Source: Lentzea cavernae
GTDB taxonomy: Bacteria > Actinomycetota > Actinomycetes > Mycobacteriales > Pseudonocardiaceae
DNA: 64,000 bases
Assembly: GCF_014653695.1 (NCBI RefSeq)
Contig: NZ_BNAR01000005.1
Span: forward strand, 496,001-560,000
Direction of reading: 5' to 3'
Of the stretch, positions 25,044 through 32,468 are shown one piece after another; position 1 is the stretch's first letter; each line of letters opens with the position of its first letter. The position numbers and the translations under genes were made by a program. The notes beneath the pieces were generated by a model. That model had not been told where the DNA came from and did not search any database. It worked only from the letters and a program-made list of their open reading frames with translations.

Positions 25044-25321
25044 CGGACCATCCAGCTCTCCGGTGTGGTGGACTCGATCTCCTCGGTGAGCTCGGCGTCG
25101 AGGTGGATGCCGAGCGTCTCCAGGTGTTCGTCGCCGAGCGCGTGCCGGGCCCGCTCGTTGGCCCGCGCGGTCGCGATCCGCACCAGGGTGAGGATCTCGT
25201 CCGCCAGTGCCGCGCGGCCGAGGCGCATCGACCGCTCGGTCAGCGTGACGGCGCGCATCCCGCCGCCCACGCCGACCTCGATCGAGATGCCCGTGGCGTG
25301 GTGCGCGTGTCCGGTGATCAC
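25040..25321 (-). CDS. YbaB/EbfC-like protein of the ESX island (shorter paralogue)
   Basis: A 93-residue protein with the same fold pattern: TGISIEVGVGGGMRAVTLTERSMRLGRAALADEILTL, then ATARANERARHAL and an acidic tail. It is a divergent paralogue of the next gene, and the two may form a heterodimer. The GTG at 25321 overlaps the CHAP-protein stop as GTGA. The role in the ESX island is inferred from position and from the EspL precedent. Confidence 0.65.
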   Translation of the reverse strand: MITGHAHHATGISIEVGVGGGMRAVTLTERSMRLGRAALADEILTLVRIATARANERARHALGDEHLETLGIHLDAELTEEIESTTPESWMVR

Positions 25322-26337
25322 GGGTGCACTCCTCCGTAGAACTTCGTGCCGCTGAGCTGGTGGGTGTTGCGGCGCACCTGGTCGCCGGAGTTGCCCTCGA
25401 TCAACGTGACGGTGTTCCCGTCGACCTTCTCCACGATGCCGATGTGCTTGCTGGTGGACGGGCTCTGCGGGCCGGTGCCGAACAGCAGGACGTCGCCGGG
25501 CCGCACGTTCTGCTTCAGGTCGCCGTTGCCGTACGCCTTGCCGTGGCGCTGTCCCCAGCGGTAGACGTCGCCGGTGAACGGCAGGATCGGGATGTCCACA
25601 CCGGCCTTGCGCCACATCGCCGTGGCGAACGACGAGCACCAGAAGGTCGTGGGCCCGTAGGGGTTGCGGTTGCTGCCGGGCGGGCTCTCCCTCGTGCCGA
25701 TCTCGCCGCGGGCGGCGGACACGATCTTGCGGGTCTTCGTGCCGGACGGCCTGGTGGCTCCCCCGCCGCGCTTCGCGGTGCGAGGATCGGCGACCTTGTC
25801 GGGCTCGATCTCGCTCTCGAGCGCCTTCAGCTTCCGCTTGGCCTCGTCGAGTTCGGCCTTGACCTGCCGGACGTTGCGCACGGACTCCCGCGTGTACTTC
25901 GGTTCCAGGTCCGCCGCAGTAGCGACGGCCTTCATCAGCGCGGCCTGTGATCCGCTCGCGACCCCCGCGTCGAGCATCGCGGCGGCCTTGGTGACGTACT
26001 CGTCGACCAGGCGCTGGGCGGCCGTGTGCCCGGTGACCAGGGCGCTGCTCGCGCCGGCCACCGCCTTCTCGGCCTGGGCGCTGACGGACGCCGTCGCCCG
26101 GATCTGCTTCACCAGCCGGTCGGAACGCCGTTCGAACTGCTCCGAGTTCGCCCCTTCCCACTGGCCGAGGGCGTGTCCGGCCGCCTTGCGCACGACGTCC
26201 TGCTGGTCGTCCAGGGCGCTTCCCGCCTGGTTCAACGCGAACTGCACGCGCATCGCGTCATCGGCCTTGCCCGCCAACGCGTTGCGGTGCCCGACCATCC
26301 TGGTGGCGAACTCGCGCGCCAACGCTCGTGTGTCCAC
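25318..26337 (-). CDS. WXG-like N-terminus fused to a CHAP amidase/endopeptidase domain
   Basis: A 339-residue protein. Residues 1-110 are helical with the turn LGQWEGANSEQFERRSDRL (WEG), an ESX-type domain. Residues 120-175 form a coiled coil rich in Lys and Glu. From about residue 205 there is a CHAP (NlpC/P60-clan) domain with the catalytic Cys in TTFWCSSFATAMW, the His in SKHIGIVEK and Asn in EGNSGDQV. CHAP enzymes cleave peptidoglycan stem peptides. No signal peptide is present, so export through an ESX system is likely. The GTG has GAGGAT upstream and follows the transglycosylase gene by 1 bp. Confidence 0.82.
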   Translation of the reverse strand: MDTRALAREFATRMVGHRNALAGKADDAMRVQFALNQAGSALDDQQDVVRKAAGHALGQWEGANSEQFERRSDRLVKQIRATASVSAQAEKAVAGASSALVTGHTAAQRLVDEYVTKAAAMLDAGVASGSQAALMKAVATAADLEPKYTRESVRNVRQVKAELDEAKRKLKALESEIEPDKVADPRTAKRGGGATRPSGTKTRKIVSAARGEIGTRESPPGSNRNPYGPTTFWCSSFATAMWRKAGVDIPILPFTGDVYRWGQRHGKAYGNGDLKQNVRPGDVLLFGTGPQSPSTSKHIGIVEKVDGNTVTLIEGNSGDQVRRNTHQLSGTKFYGGVHP

Positions 26338-26338
26338 G

Positions 26339-27049
26339 TCATCCTCGCTTGAAGTCGTCGGCGATCGCGTCGTCCTGCGCGCGGTAGGTGCGCGCGATGC
26401 GCCCGGTCGAGCGCGCCAGGCGGTCGGCGTTGCGGCCGACGCCGTTCACCTGCCGGTGCAGCGCGGCTCCGAACGTCTCCAGCGCCGAGGCGAAGCCGGT
26501 CTCCTTGCCGATCCGCCCGAAGCTGCTGTCGGCGATCTCGCGCACCTGCCGCACGTGCTTCGTGCCGATCGACGCCAGGTCGTCCGCGATGTCCCTGCCC
26601 TGCTTGACGTACCGGTCCAGCGCGGCCGGGTCCACTGTGAACCCGTCGCGTCCCCCACCGCCGCCGAGCCGGGCCGGCGTCCTGCTCCCCCGTGCTGCTT
26701 CGCGTGCGACGTCGAGGTACTTCCGGTAGGCGCCGTTGGTGTAGGTCGACCAGGGCGTCCACGACTTGCCGTCCTTGGACAGCGAGTTGGCCACCTTGGC
26801 GTTCACACGCGGGTCGAACAGCTCGCGGTTCGAGTCGAGCCCGTGCTGCCTGCGCCGCTCGGGCCCCATCCCGCCCAGCATGTTGATCTGCCACAGACCG
26901 TAGGAGTCGTCCGGCGGCCTGGCGTTGTGCGCTCGGGGGTCCCCGCCGGACTCCGCGAGGGCGACGGCGATCGCGATCGTGAGGCCCTCGCCCTCGAACC
27001 CGGCGGCACGGGCGTGCTGTGCGATCTGCTCGGGGCTCAACTTGCTCAT
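26339..27049 (-). CDS. lysozyme-like transglycosylase (SLT fold) with helical tail
   Basis: A 236-residue protein. Residues 1-125 form a lysozyme-like domain: LTIAIAVALAESGGDPRAHN gives the catalytic Glu and the ES-GG pattern of soluble lytic transglycosylases, then SYGLWQINMLGG and a Trp/Tyr-rich WTPWSTYTNGAYRKYL. Residues 140-236 are helical and may be an ESX-type interaction region. No signal peptide is seen. The ATG at 27049 is the best start, although the frame is open further upstream. It opens the four-gene operon and would cut glycan strands while the CHAP protein cuts peptides. Confidence 0.82.
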   Translation of the reverse strand: MSKLSPEQIAQHARAAGFEGEGLTIAIAVALAESGGDPRAHNARPPDDSYGLWQINMLGGMGPERRRQHGLDSNRELFDPRVNAKVANSLSKDGKSWTPWSTYTNGAYRKYLDVAREAARGSRTPARLGGGGGRDGFTVDPAALDRYVKQGRDIADDLASIGTKHVRQVREIADSSFGRIGKETGFASALETFGAALHRQVNGVGRNADRLARSTGRIARTYRAQDDAIADDFKRG

Positions 27050-27198
27050 GCGGTCAGCCTGGCCGCTCGCCGCCGCCCGCGACATCGGCGTTGCGCGCTG
27101 GGACAGCAGCGTTGCGCGGAGAGACCATCGCGGCAGAAGCGGACGTTCCCTGTCACCTACTGCTGTGAGACTCGGTCTGCACACGAGAGGGAGAAACC

Positions 27199-27609
27199 AT
27201 GAGCATCGAGACCACCGTCCACCTGAACTTCCGGGACAACGCCCGTGAGGCGCTGGAGTTCTACCGGTCCGTCTTCGGCGGGCACGTGGTCGCGTTCACC
27301 TACGCCCAGGCCCAGGACGTCGAGCACCCGGCCGACGCCGAGCGCGTCTCGTGGGGCGAGGTCCGCACCGAGGCGGGGTTCCACGTCATGGCGTACGACG
27401 TGCGCGAGAACCAGACCTACGACGCGGGCGACCGGCCGTTCTTCGTCTCGGTGCGCGGCAACGACGTCGAGGAGCTCACCGGCTACTGGAAGGGCCTGTC
27501 CGAGGGCGCGACGGTCCTGGCCGACCTCGGCCCGGCCGGGTGGGCGCCGCTGTACGGGATGCTCCGGGACCGGTTCGGGGTCACCTGGACCCTCGACCTC
27601 GCCGCCTGA
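27199..27609 (+). CDS. VOC-family (PhnB/glyoxalase-like) protein
   Basis: A 136-residue single-chain vicinal-oxygen-chelate protein of the PhnB type: VHLNFRDNAREALEFYRSVFGG at the start, EVRTEAGFHVMAYD in the middle and WAPLYGMLRDRFGVTWTLDLA at the end. Many members have lost metal binding and their function is unknown; stress protection is often suggested. GAGGGAG lies 7 bases upstream of the ATG. It precedes the aldo/keto reductase by 30 bp and may be co-transcribed with it. Confidence 0.85.
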   Translation: MSIETTVHLNFRDNAREALEFYRSVFGGHVVAFTYAQAQDVEHPADAERVSWGEVRTEAGFHVMAYDVRENQTYDAGDRPFFVSVRGNDVEELTGYWKGLSEGATVLADLGPAGWAPLYGMLRDRFGVTWTLDLAA

Positions 27610-27639
27610 CCCGATCCCTTCTGACGAAAGGCTCTTCCT

Positions 27640-28674
27640 GTGCGCATGCGCACCTTGGGGCACACCGGTGTTCAGGTCAGCCCGTTCTGCCTGGGCACCA
27701 TGAAGTTCGGCCCTCACGGCAACCCCGACCCCGACGACTGCGCCCGGATCATCCACCGGGCGCTCGACGCGGGCATCAACTTCGTCGACACCGCCGACGT
27801 CTACGGTGGCGACGGCGAGACCGAACGGATCGTCGGCAAGGCGTTGCGCGGCCGGCGCGACGACGTGGTGCTGGCCACGAAGTTCAACGGTCCCATGGGA
27901 ACCGATCCCAACCGGCAGGGCAACTCCCGCCGGTGGATCATGACCGCCGTCGAGGACTCCCTGCGCCGCCTGGGGGTCGACCACCTCGACCTCTACCAGG
28001 TTCACCACGCCGACCACCGCACCGACGCGGAGGAGACCCTGTCCGCGCTGACCGACCTGCTGCGCGCGGGCAAGGTGCGGGCGATCGGCACCTCCGGCCT
28101 CCCTGCCGCCCAGATCGTCGAGTCGCAGTGGCTCGCCGAACGCCGCGGCCTCGCCCGGTTCCGCACCGAGCAACCGCACTACTCGATCCTCAACCGAGGC
28201 GTCGAACGCGACGTCTTGCCCACCTGCGAGCGGTACGGGCTGGGCGTGCTGACGTGGAGCCCGCTGGCGGCGGGCCTGCTCACCGGCCGCTTCCGGCCCG
28301 GCGGCGAACCGATCTCGGCCGGCAGCATGCACTGGCTCCCCCGGCACATGACCGACGAGCACAAACACGCCGCCGTCGAACGGCTCCTCCCCATCGCCGA
28401 GGAGGCCGGACTGTCGCTCACCCACCTCGCGCTCGCGTTCGTGGTGAGCCACCCCGGCGTCACGTCGGCGATCATCGGCCCGCGCACCGCCGCCCACCTC
28501 GACGACCTCCTCGCCGGGGCCGGCACCACCCTCACCGACGACGTGCTGGACCGGATCGACGAGGTCGTACCGCCCGGCACCGACCTGGGCGCGGTCGACG
28601 TCGCCCCGGTGCCGGAGGCGCTCACCCGTTCCGGTCTGCGCCGCCGTGCGGTGGACGACCGCGCCGCGGCCTGA
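27640..28674 (+). CDS. aldo/keto reductase
   Basis: A 344-residue TIM-barrel NADPH-dependent reductase. The catalytic tetrad is visible: Asp in [13 protein letters not shown] with the Tyr, Lys in VVLATKFNG and His in YQVHHADH. The C-terminal cofactor region has [13 protein letters not shown]. The start is GTG 27640 (AAGG 8 bases upstream) or ATG two codons later. The substrate is not predictable; these enzymes reduce aldehydes, ketones or sugar derivatives in the cytoplasm. It converges with the HIT protein gene. Confidence 0.92.
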   Translation: MRMRTLGHTGVQVSPFCLGTMKFGPHGNPDPDDCARIIHRALDAGINFVDTADVYGGDGETERIVGKALRGRRDDVVLATKFNGPMGTDPNRQGNSRRWIMTAVEDSLRRLGVDHLDLYQVHHADHRTDAEETLSALTDLLRAGKVRAIGTSGLPAAQIVESQWLAERRGLARFRTEQPHYSILNRGVERDVLPTCERYGLGVLTWSPLAAGLLTGRFRPGGEPISAGSMHWLPRHMTDEHKHAAVERLLPIAEEAGLSLTHLALAFVVSHPGVTSAIIGPRTAAHLDDLLAGAGTTLTDDVLDRIDEVVPPGTDLGAVDVAPVPEALTRSGLRRRAVDDRAAA

Positions 28675-28680
28675 CTCACC

Positions 28681-29115
28681 TCAGAGAGCGGCCAGTCCGC
28701 GACGCACGAGACCCGCGTCCGCGTCGAGCAGGGAGCGGTCGCGGGTGGCCCAGTCCGCGTCGATGCGGAAGGTGTCGCCGCGGAAGCGCGGGAACACGTG
28801 CAGGTGGAAGTGGAAGACCTCCTGGAAGGCGGCTTCCCCGTCGGCGAGGAACACGTTGACGCCTTCGCAGCGCAGTCCGGACCGGCGCAGGGCGCGGCCG
28901 AGGCGGTGGCCGGTCCTCCAGACGTGCGTGCTCGTGTCCTCGTCCAGGTCTTCGAGGCCGACGGCGTGCAGCCTGGGCACGACGAGGACGTGGCCAGGCG
29001 TCACCGCACCGAGGTCCATGAACGCGACGACCCGGTCGTCCGCGTGCACCACGCTCGCTTCGGCATCTCCGGCGACGATGGCGCAGAAGACGCAGTCGTC
29101 CTGTTGATCGGTCAT
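28681..29115 (-). CDS. HIT family nucleotide hydrolase/transferase
   Basis: A 144-residue histidine-triad protein. CVFCAIVAGD at the N-terminus has the two zinc-site Cys, and the triad is EVFHFHLHVFPRF near residue 105, where the central His is the nucleophile for nucleoside phosphoramidates or dinucleoside polyphosphates. The ATG at 29115 is preferred to an upstream open frame because the family starts a few residues before CVFC. It is a single gene. Confidence 0.92.
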   Translation of the reverse strand: MTDQQDDCVFCAIVAGDAEASVVHADDRVVAFMDLGAVTPGHVLVVPRLHAVGLEDLDEDTSTHVWRTGHRLGRALRRSGLRCEGVNVFLADGEAAFQEVFHFHLHVFPRFRGDTFRIDADWATRDRSLLDADAGLVRRGLAAL

Positions 29116-29241
29116 GGTGCAGCTTAGAGGCGATCGATTGGAATGTGTCGGCTGTCCATTCATTCCCGGGCTCGCCACATCCAATAGCGCGTGACCATTG
29201 TTCTGGCCTGCCTCCGACTTTCGCACTCGTTGATCAGCACG

Positions 29242-29278
29242 GGCGAGGCCCGGGTCCACGGAGGACCCGGGCCTCGCC
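29242..29278 (-). terminator. strong hairpin terminator of the snapalysin-like gene
   Basis: GGCGAGGCCCGGGTCC (29242-29257) pairs perfectly with 29263-29278 around the loop ACGGA. The 16-bp stem lies 12 bp past the stop of the metalloprotease gene. The remaining gap to the HIT gene shows nothing else. Confidence 0.85.
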
Positions 29279-29289
29279 GTCCTGCGCGG

Positions 29290-29850
29290 TCAGGAGTGGA
29301 CGGGGATCTGCTCGTAGATCACCTTCCACTCGTAGGTGCCGGCGAACCCGTTGGCCCACAGGGAGTTCACCCGGGACACCTCGGCGGAGTTCGGCGTGGC
29401 GACCCGGCACGACGTGCCGGGACCGCCGCCCGACATCAGCTCCGAGCACGGGCCGCTGTAGTGGTCGGGCAGGCCGAGGGCGTGCCCGGTCTCGTGCGCG
29501 GTGATGCGGGTGACGTAGTACTGCCGGGCCTGCGTGTAGTCGATGAAGATCGTGCCGCTGCCGTGACCGTTGGTGGAGGCGTACGAACCGCGCGGGTCGT
29601 TGCCCTCGCGGTAGCGCAGGGTGGCCGCACTGCGGTTCTCCACCAGCTTCACGTTGGACACCCGCGCGTTCCAGTTCGCCGCGCCTTGCCGGATCGCGCT
29701 CGCGAACGTGGGTGCGCTGCTGGTGTCGTAGTAGACGTTGACCGCCGCCGCGGTGATCGGGCCCTCGGCGGCCGCCGCCTGGCCGGTCAGGGGTGCGACG
29801 ACGGTCGTGGCCGCGGCGAGCGCGACGGACAGGACGAATTTCTTGAGCAT
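29290..29850 (-). CDS. exported snapalysin-type (M7) zinc metalloprotease
   Basis: A 186-residue preprotein. Residues 1-28 form a signal peptide ([18 protein letters not shown], cleavage near GQAAAAEG). The mature enzyme has [20 protein letters not shown] as the conserved opening of the family and the zinc motif [12 protein letters not shown], in which the Asp after the second His is typical of snapalysins. A Cys pair in [18 protein letters not shown] probably forms a disulfide. It is a small secreted protease, possibly casein-type in specificity. GGAG lies 7 bases before the ATG. Streptomyces homologues are usually next to a LysR regulator; none is adjacent here. Confidence 0.9.
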   Translation of the reverse strand: MLKKFVLSVALAAATTVVAPLTGQAAAAEGPITAAAVNVYYDTSSAPTFASAIRQGAANWNARVSNVKLVENRSAATLRYREGNDPRGSYASTNGHGSGTIFIDYTQARQYYVTRITAHETGHALGLPDHYSGPCSELMSGGGPGTSCRVATPNSAEVSRVNSLWANGFAGTYEWKVIYEQIPVHS

Positions 29851-29881
29851 GGGTTCTCCTCGCTTGCAGGGTGCGAAGAAT

Positions 29882-29896
29882 GGAACCTCGGGTTCC
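29882..29896. promoter_or_regulatory. GGAACC-TCG-GGTTCC inverted repeat upstream of the protease
   Basis: Perfect 6-bp arms around TCG, 31 bp upstream of the snapalysin-type start within the 214-bp gap 29851-30064. It lies in the probable leader or promoter and is a candidate operator. Confidence 0.4.
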
Positions 29897-30064
29897 GTCA
29901 ACCAACGTAAGGAAAGTCGTCGTGCGCACTCGCCCGCCATTAGCGTGACGCGGTTCAGCGCTCTTGACGGTTGACGTTGCCCGCTATCCGGACGAATGCG
30001 GTGAAAAGTCTGGAAAGAGGGCGAATGGTCGTCACGGTGCGTCAGCCACCCGTGATGACGGTGG

Positions 30065-30676
30065 TCAGACCTTCTTGAGCCGCTTGCGATTGACCGTGAG
30101 GACCTCATCGGACAGCGCCGGGTCCGCGTCGGCGACCGCGCGGGCGACCATCATCGCCCCGACCATCTGGCTGAACAGCGCGATGGCGCGTTCGCGTGCT
30201 TCGGCGGGTGTGAGGTCGACGCCGGACTGGCGTGCCCGTTCCAGCAGCATCTCGGTGATGGCACCGAAGTAGCCGTCGAGGCCGCGTTTGTACTCGGCCT
30301 GGGCCTCGGTGCCGTGGCGGCCGACGTCGGAGACGAGTGCGGCTGAGGCGCAGCCGATCTCCGGGTGGTCGCGGTGCTGCGGACTGAGGTAGTCGTCCAG
30401 CATGTCGTGCAGGGCCGCTCGCGCCGAGCGGGGGTGCGACGTGCGGATGGCGTCCAGGGCCGCCAGCGAGTCGGTGAAACCCTCGTGGAGAACGGCGAGG
30501 GCGAGGTCGTCCTTCGAGGCGAAGTGGTTGTAGAAGCCGCCGTGGGTCATGCCTGCGGACTTCATCAGTTCCTCGATGCCGATGCCGTCGATGCCGCGCA
30601 GCCGGAAGCCCTCGCCGGCCGCGCCGACGATCTTCTCGCGGTTGAGCCGCTTCTGCTCCTGTGTGATGCGGGGCAC
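30065..30676 (-). CDS. TetR family repressor
   Basis: A 203-residue regulator. The helix-turn-helix is [33 protein letters not shown] (about residues 28-60), a strong TetR signature, followed by an all-helical ligand domain. GTG at 30676 is chosen because AGGGAGG lies 7-9 bases upstream; an earlier in-frame GTG has none. It is divergent from a three-gene redox operon, and the gap holds three related GATGT...CATC elements including a 26-bp near-perfect palindrome, so it probably represses itself and that operon. A reactive electrophile or quinone is a reasonable ligand guess. Confidence 0.9.
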   Translation of the reverse strand: MPRITQEQKRLNREKIVGAAGEGFRLRGIDGIGIEELMKSAGMTHGGFYNHFASKDDLALAVLHEGFTDSLAALDAIRTSHPRSARAALHDMLDDYLSPQHRDHPEIGCASAALVSDVGRHGTEAQAEYKRGLDGYFGAITEMLLERARQSGVDLTPAEARERAIALFSQMVGAMMVARAVADADPALSDEVLTVNRKRLKKV

Positions 30677-30738
30677 GCAGACCACCTCCCTGACGGGGCG
30701 CGGCACCTGGTGACCAGGACCGACATCCGCCTACCTGC

Positions 30739-30810
30739 GATGTTACCCATCATCAAAACACGTGTCCACAGAGGCGCAGCCTTGACAGCGCAACGATGTC
30801 GGGCATCATC
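30739..30810. promoter_or_regulatory. two auxiliary operator-like elements of the TetR region
   Basis: GATGTTACCCATCATC (30739-30754) and GATGTCGGGCATCATC (30795-30810) share GATGTY and CATCATC with the main palindrome 25 bp further on. They may be weaker sites of the same repressor. Confidence 0.45.
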
Positions 30811-30814
30811 ATTC

Positions 30815-30840
30815 TTATTGATGTCGTACGTCATCAATAA
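30815..30840. promoter_or_regulatory. 26-bp near-perfect palindromic operator
   Basis: Arms TTATTGATG (30815-30823) and CATCAATAA (30832-30840) flank a CGTACG centre; only one base pair is mismatched over 26 bp. It lies 16 bp upstream of the redox operon start and overlaps the expected promoter, as usual for TetR repression. Confidence 0.75.
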
Positions 30841-30856
30841 CAGGGAGGAGCCCGAT

Positions 30857-31450
30857 GTGAACTTCGGGACGATCGGTGCGGGAACGGTCGCGCAGGCCAT
30901 CGCCGCCCATCTGGTCGCCGCCGGCCACGAGGTGACACTCAGCAACAGCCGTGGCCCGGACACGCTGCTCGACGTCGTGGCCCGGCTGGGTCCGCTCGCT
31001 CGAGCGGGCACAGTTGAGGAGGCCGCCGCGGCCGACGTGGTGTTCCTCGCCGTGACGTGGCCTCAGGTCGGCGACGCGCTGTCGGGTCTGTCCTCGTGGG
31101 ACGGACGGATCCTCGTCGACACCACCAACTCCGGGTTCGCGCCACCCGCGGTGGAGGACCTCGGGGTGGAGACCTCCAGCGAGTTCGTCGCCCAGCGCGC
31201 ACCTGGCGCGCGGGTGGTCAAGGCGTTCAACACCCTCTACGCCCAGTACATCGCCGCCGATCCCCGGCACGCGGAGGGCAGGCAGCTGCTCTTCCACGCC
31301 GGTGACGACGACGCGGCCAAGGCCGACTTCCGCGCGGTCTTCGACGACATCGGGTTCGCCCCGGTCGACGCGGGATCACTGCGGGAAGGCGGCCGGCTGA
31401 TGCAGCTGGGCGCCGTGCTCTCGGCACTGCACGCCGTGAAGCTGGACTGA
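30857..31450 (+). CDS. NADPH-dependent F420 reductase-like (NADP-binding Rossmann) protein
   Basis: A 197-residue protein. NFGTIGAGTVAQAIAAHLVAAGHEVTLSNSRG gives the NADP-binding GxGxxA turn and the Ser/Arg pair that contacts the 2'-phosphate, as in coenzyme F420:NADP oxidoreductases. ADVVFLAVTWPQV and VVKAFNTLYAQYI are also family motifs. True F420 use cannot be judged from sequence; many homologues are called NAD(P)-binding oxidoreductases. The GTG at 30857 has GGGAGGAG upstream. It opens the TetR-controlled operon; the third gene of that operon carries a deazaflavin-nitroreductase domain, which makes F420 chemistry plausible. Confidence 0.82.
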   Translation: MNFGTIGAGTVAQAIAAHLVAAGHEVTLSNSRGPDTLLDVVARLGPLARAGTVEEAAAADVVFLAVTWPQVGDALSGLSSWDGRILVDTTNSGFAPPAVEDLGVETSSEFVAQRAPGARVVKAFNTLYAQYIAADPRHAEGRQLLFHAGDDDAAKADFRAVFDDIGFAPVDAGSLREGGRLMQLGAVLSALHAVKLD

Positions 31451-31452
31451 TC

Positions 31453-32454
31453 ATGAAGGCTCTCGCCTACGAGAAGGCACATCCACTCGACGCGTTCGCC
31501 ATCGAACTGGTCGACATCGCCGAACCCCGGCTGCGCGACGGCGACGTCCTGGTCGAGGTCGCCGCCATCGGCATCAACCCTGGTGAAGCCGCGATCCGGC
31601 AGACGCGCAGCGCCGCGCCGGGCGGCCGGGTCGTCCTCGGCTGGGAGTTCGCCGGCGTGGTCGTCGCCATCGGAGACGTGGCAACCGGTTTCGCGATCGG
31701 TGACCGCGTCATGGGGACCGGTGACATCACCCGCGACGGGGCCTGGGCGGAGCGCGTCGCGGTGGACCACCGGGTCGTCGCGAAGATCCCGGACGAGCTG
31801 TCGTTCACCGACGCCGCTTCCCTGCCCATCGGCGTGCTCACGGCGTGGGAGGCGTTGTTCCGCGACCAGGACTCCTTGCCGGCGGGTGTCGAGCGCGTGC
31901 TCGTCATCGGTGCGGCAGGCGGCGTCGGATCGATGGCGACCCAGCTGCTGAAGGCGACGACGTCCGCGTTCGTGATCGGCACGGCGTCGCGACCGGAATC
32001 GGCGCGCTGGGTCACGGAGATGGGCGCCGATCTGGTCGTCCACCACCACCGCGACCTGCCGGGACAGCTCCGCGGCACGGTCGACCTGGTGTTCTCCACC
32101 TCGGGGACCGGGAGCCGCCTGGAATCGATCACCGAGGTGCTGCGGCCGTTCGGCCACGTGGCCTTCATCGACGCCCCCGGTCCCGTCGACCTCGGCGCGC
32201 TCGCGGGCAGATCCCTGTCGCTGCACACCGAAACGGTGTTCAGCAAGATCACCGCCGGTGGGGACGTGAGCAGCCAGGGCCGGATCCTCGCCCGCACAGC
32301 GCAGGACGTCACCGCGGGCCGTCTGCGCCCCATCGTCACCACGACGCTCGACGGGCTGACGGCGGAGACCATGAGGACCGCGCACACCCTCGCCGAGAGC
32401 GGCCTGACGATCGGCAAGACCGTGATCTCCCTCGACCCCCACCGAAACCGCTGA
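31453..32454 (+). CDS. MDR-family NADPH:quinone oxidoreductase-like protein
   Basis: A 333-residue medium-chain reductase. It starts MKALAYEKAHPLDAF, and the GroES-like domain shows NPGEAAIRQ and GWEFAGVVVAIGD. The cofactor-binding turn is VIGAAGGVGSMATQLLKA, followed by SRPESARWVTEMGAD. Zinc ligands are absent. The ATG lies 2 bp after the previous stop, so the pair is one transcription unit. Probably reduces quinones or conjugated enones with NADPH. The sequence resembles YhfP/zinc-binding dehydrogenase family 2 proteins found with TetR repressors. Confidence 0.88.
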   Translation: MKALAYEKAHPLDAFAIELVDIAEPRLRDGDVLVEVAAIGINPGEAAIRQTRSAAPGGRVVLGWEFAGVVVAIGDVATGFAIGDRVMGTGDITRDGAWAERVAVDHRVVAKIPDELSFTDAASLPIGVLTAWEALFRDQDSLPAGVERVLVIGAAGGVGSMATQLLKATTSAFVIGTASRPESARWVTEMGADLVVHHHRDLPGQLRGTVDLVFSTSGTGSRLESITEVLRPFGHVAFIDAPGPVDLGALAGRSLSLHTETVFSKITAGGDVSSQGRILARTAQDVTAGRLRPIVTTTLDGLTAETMRTAHTLAESGLTIGKTVISLDPHRNR

Positions 32455-32468
32455 AAGGACTGCTCCAC

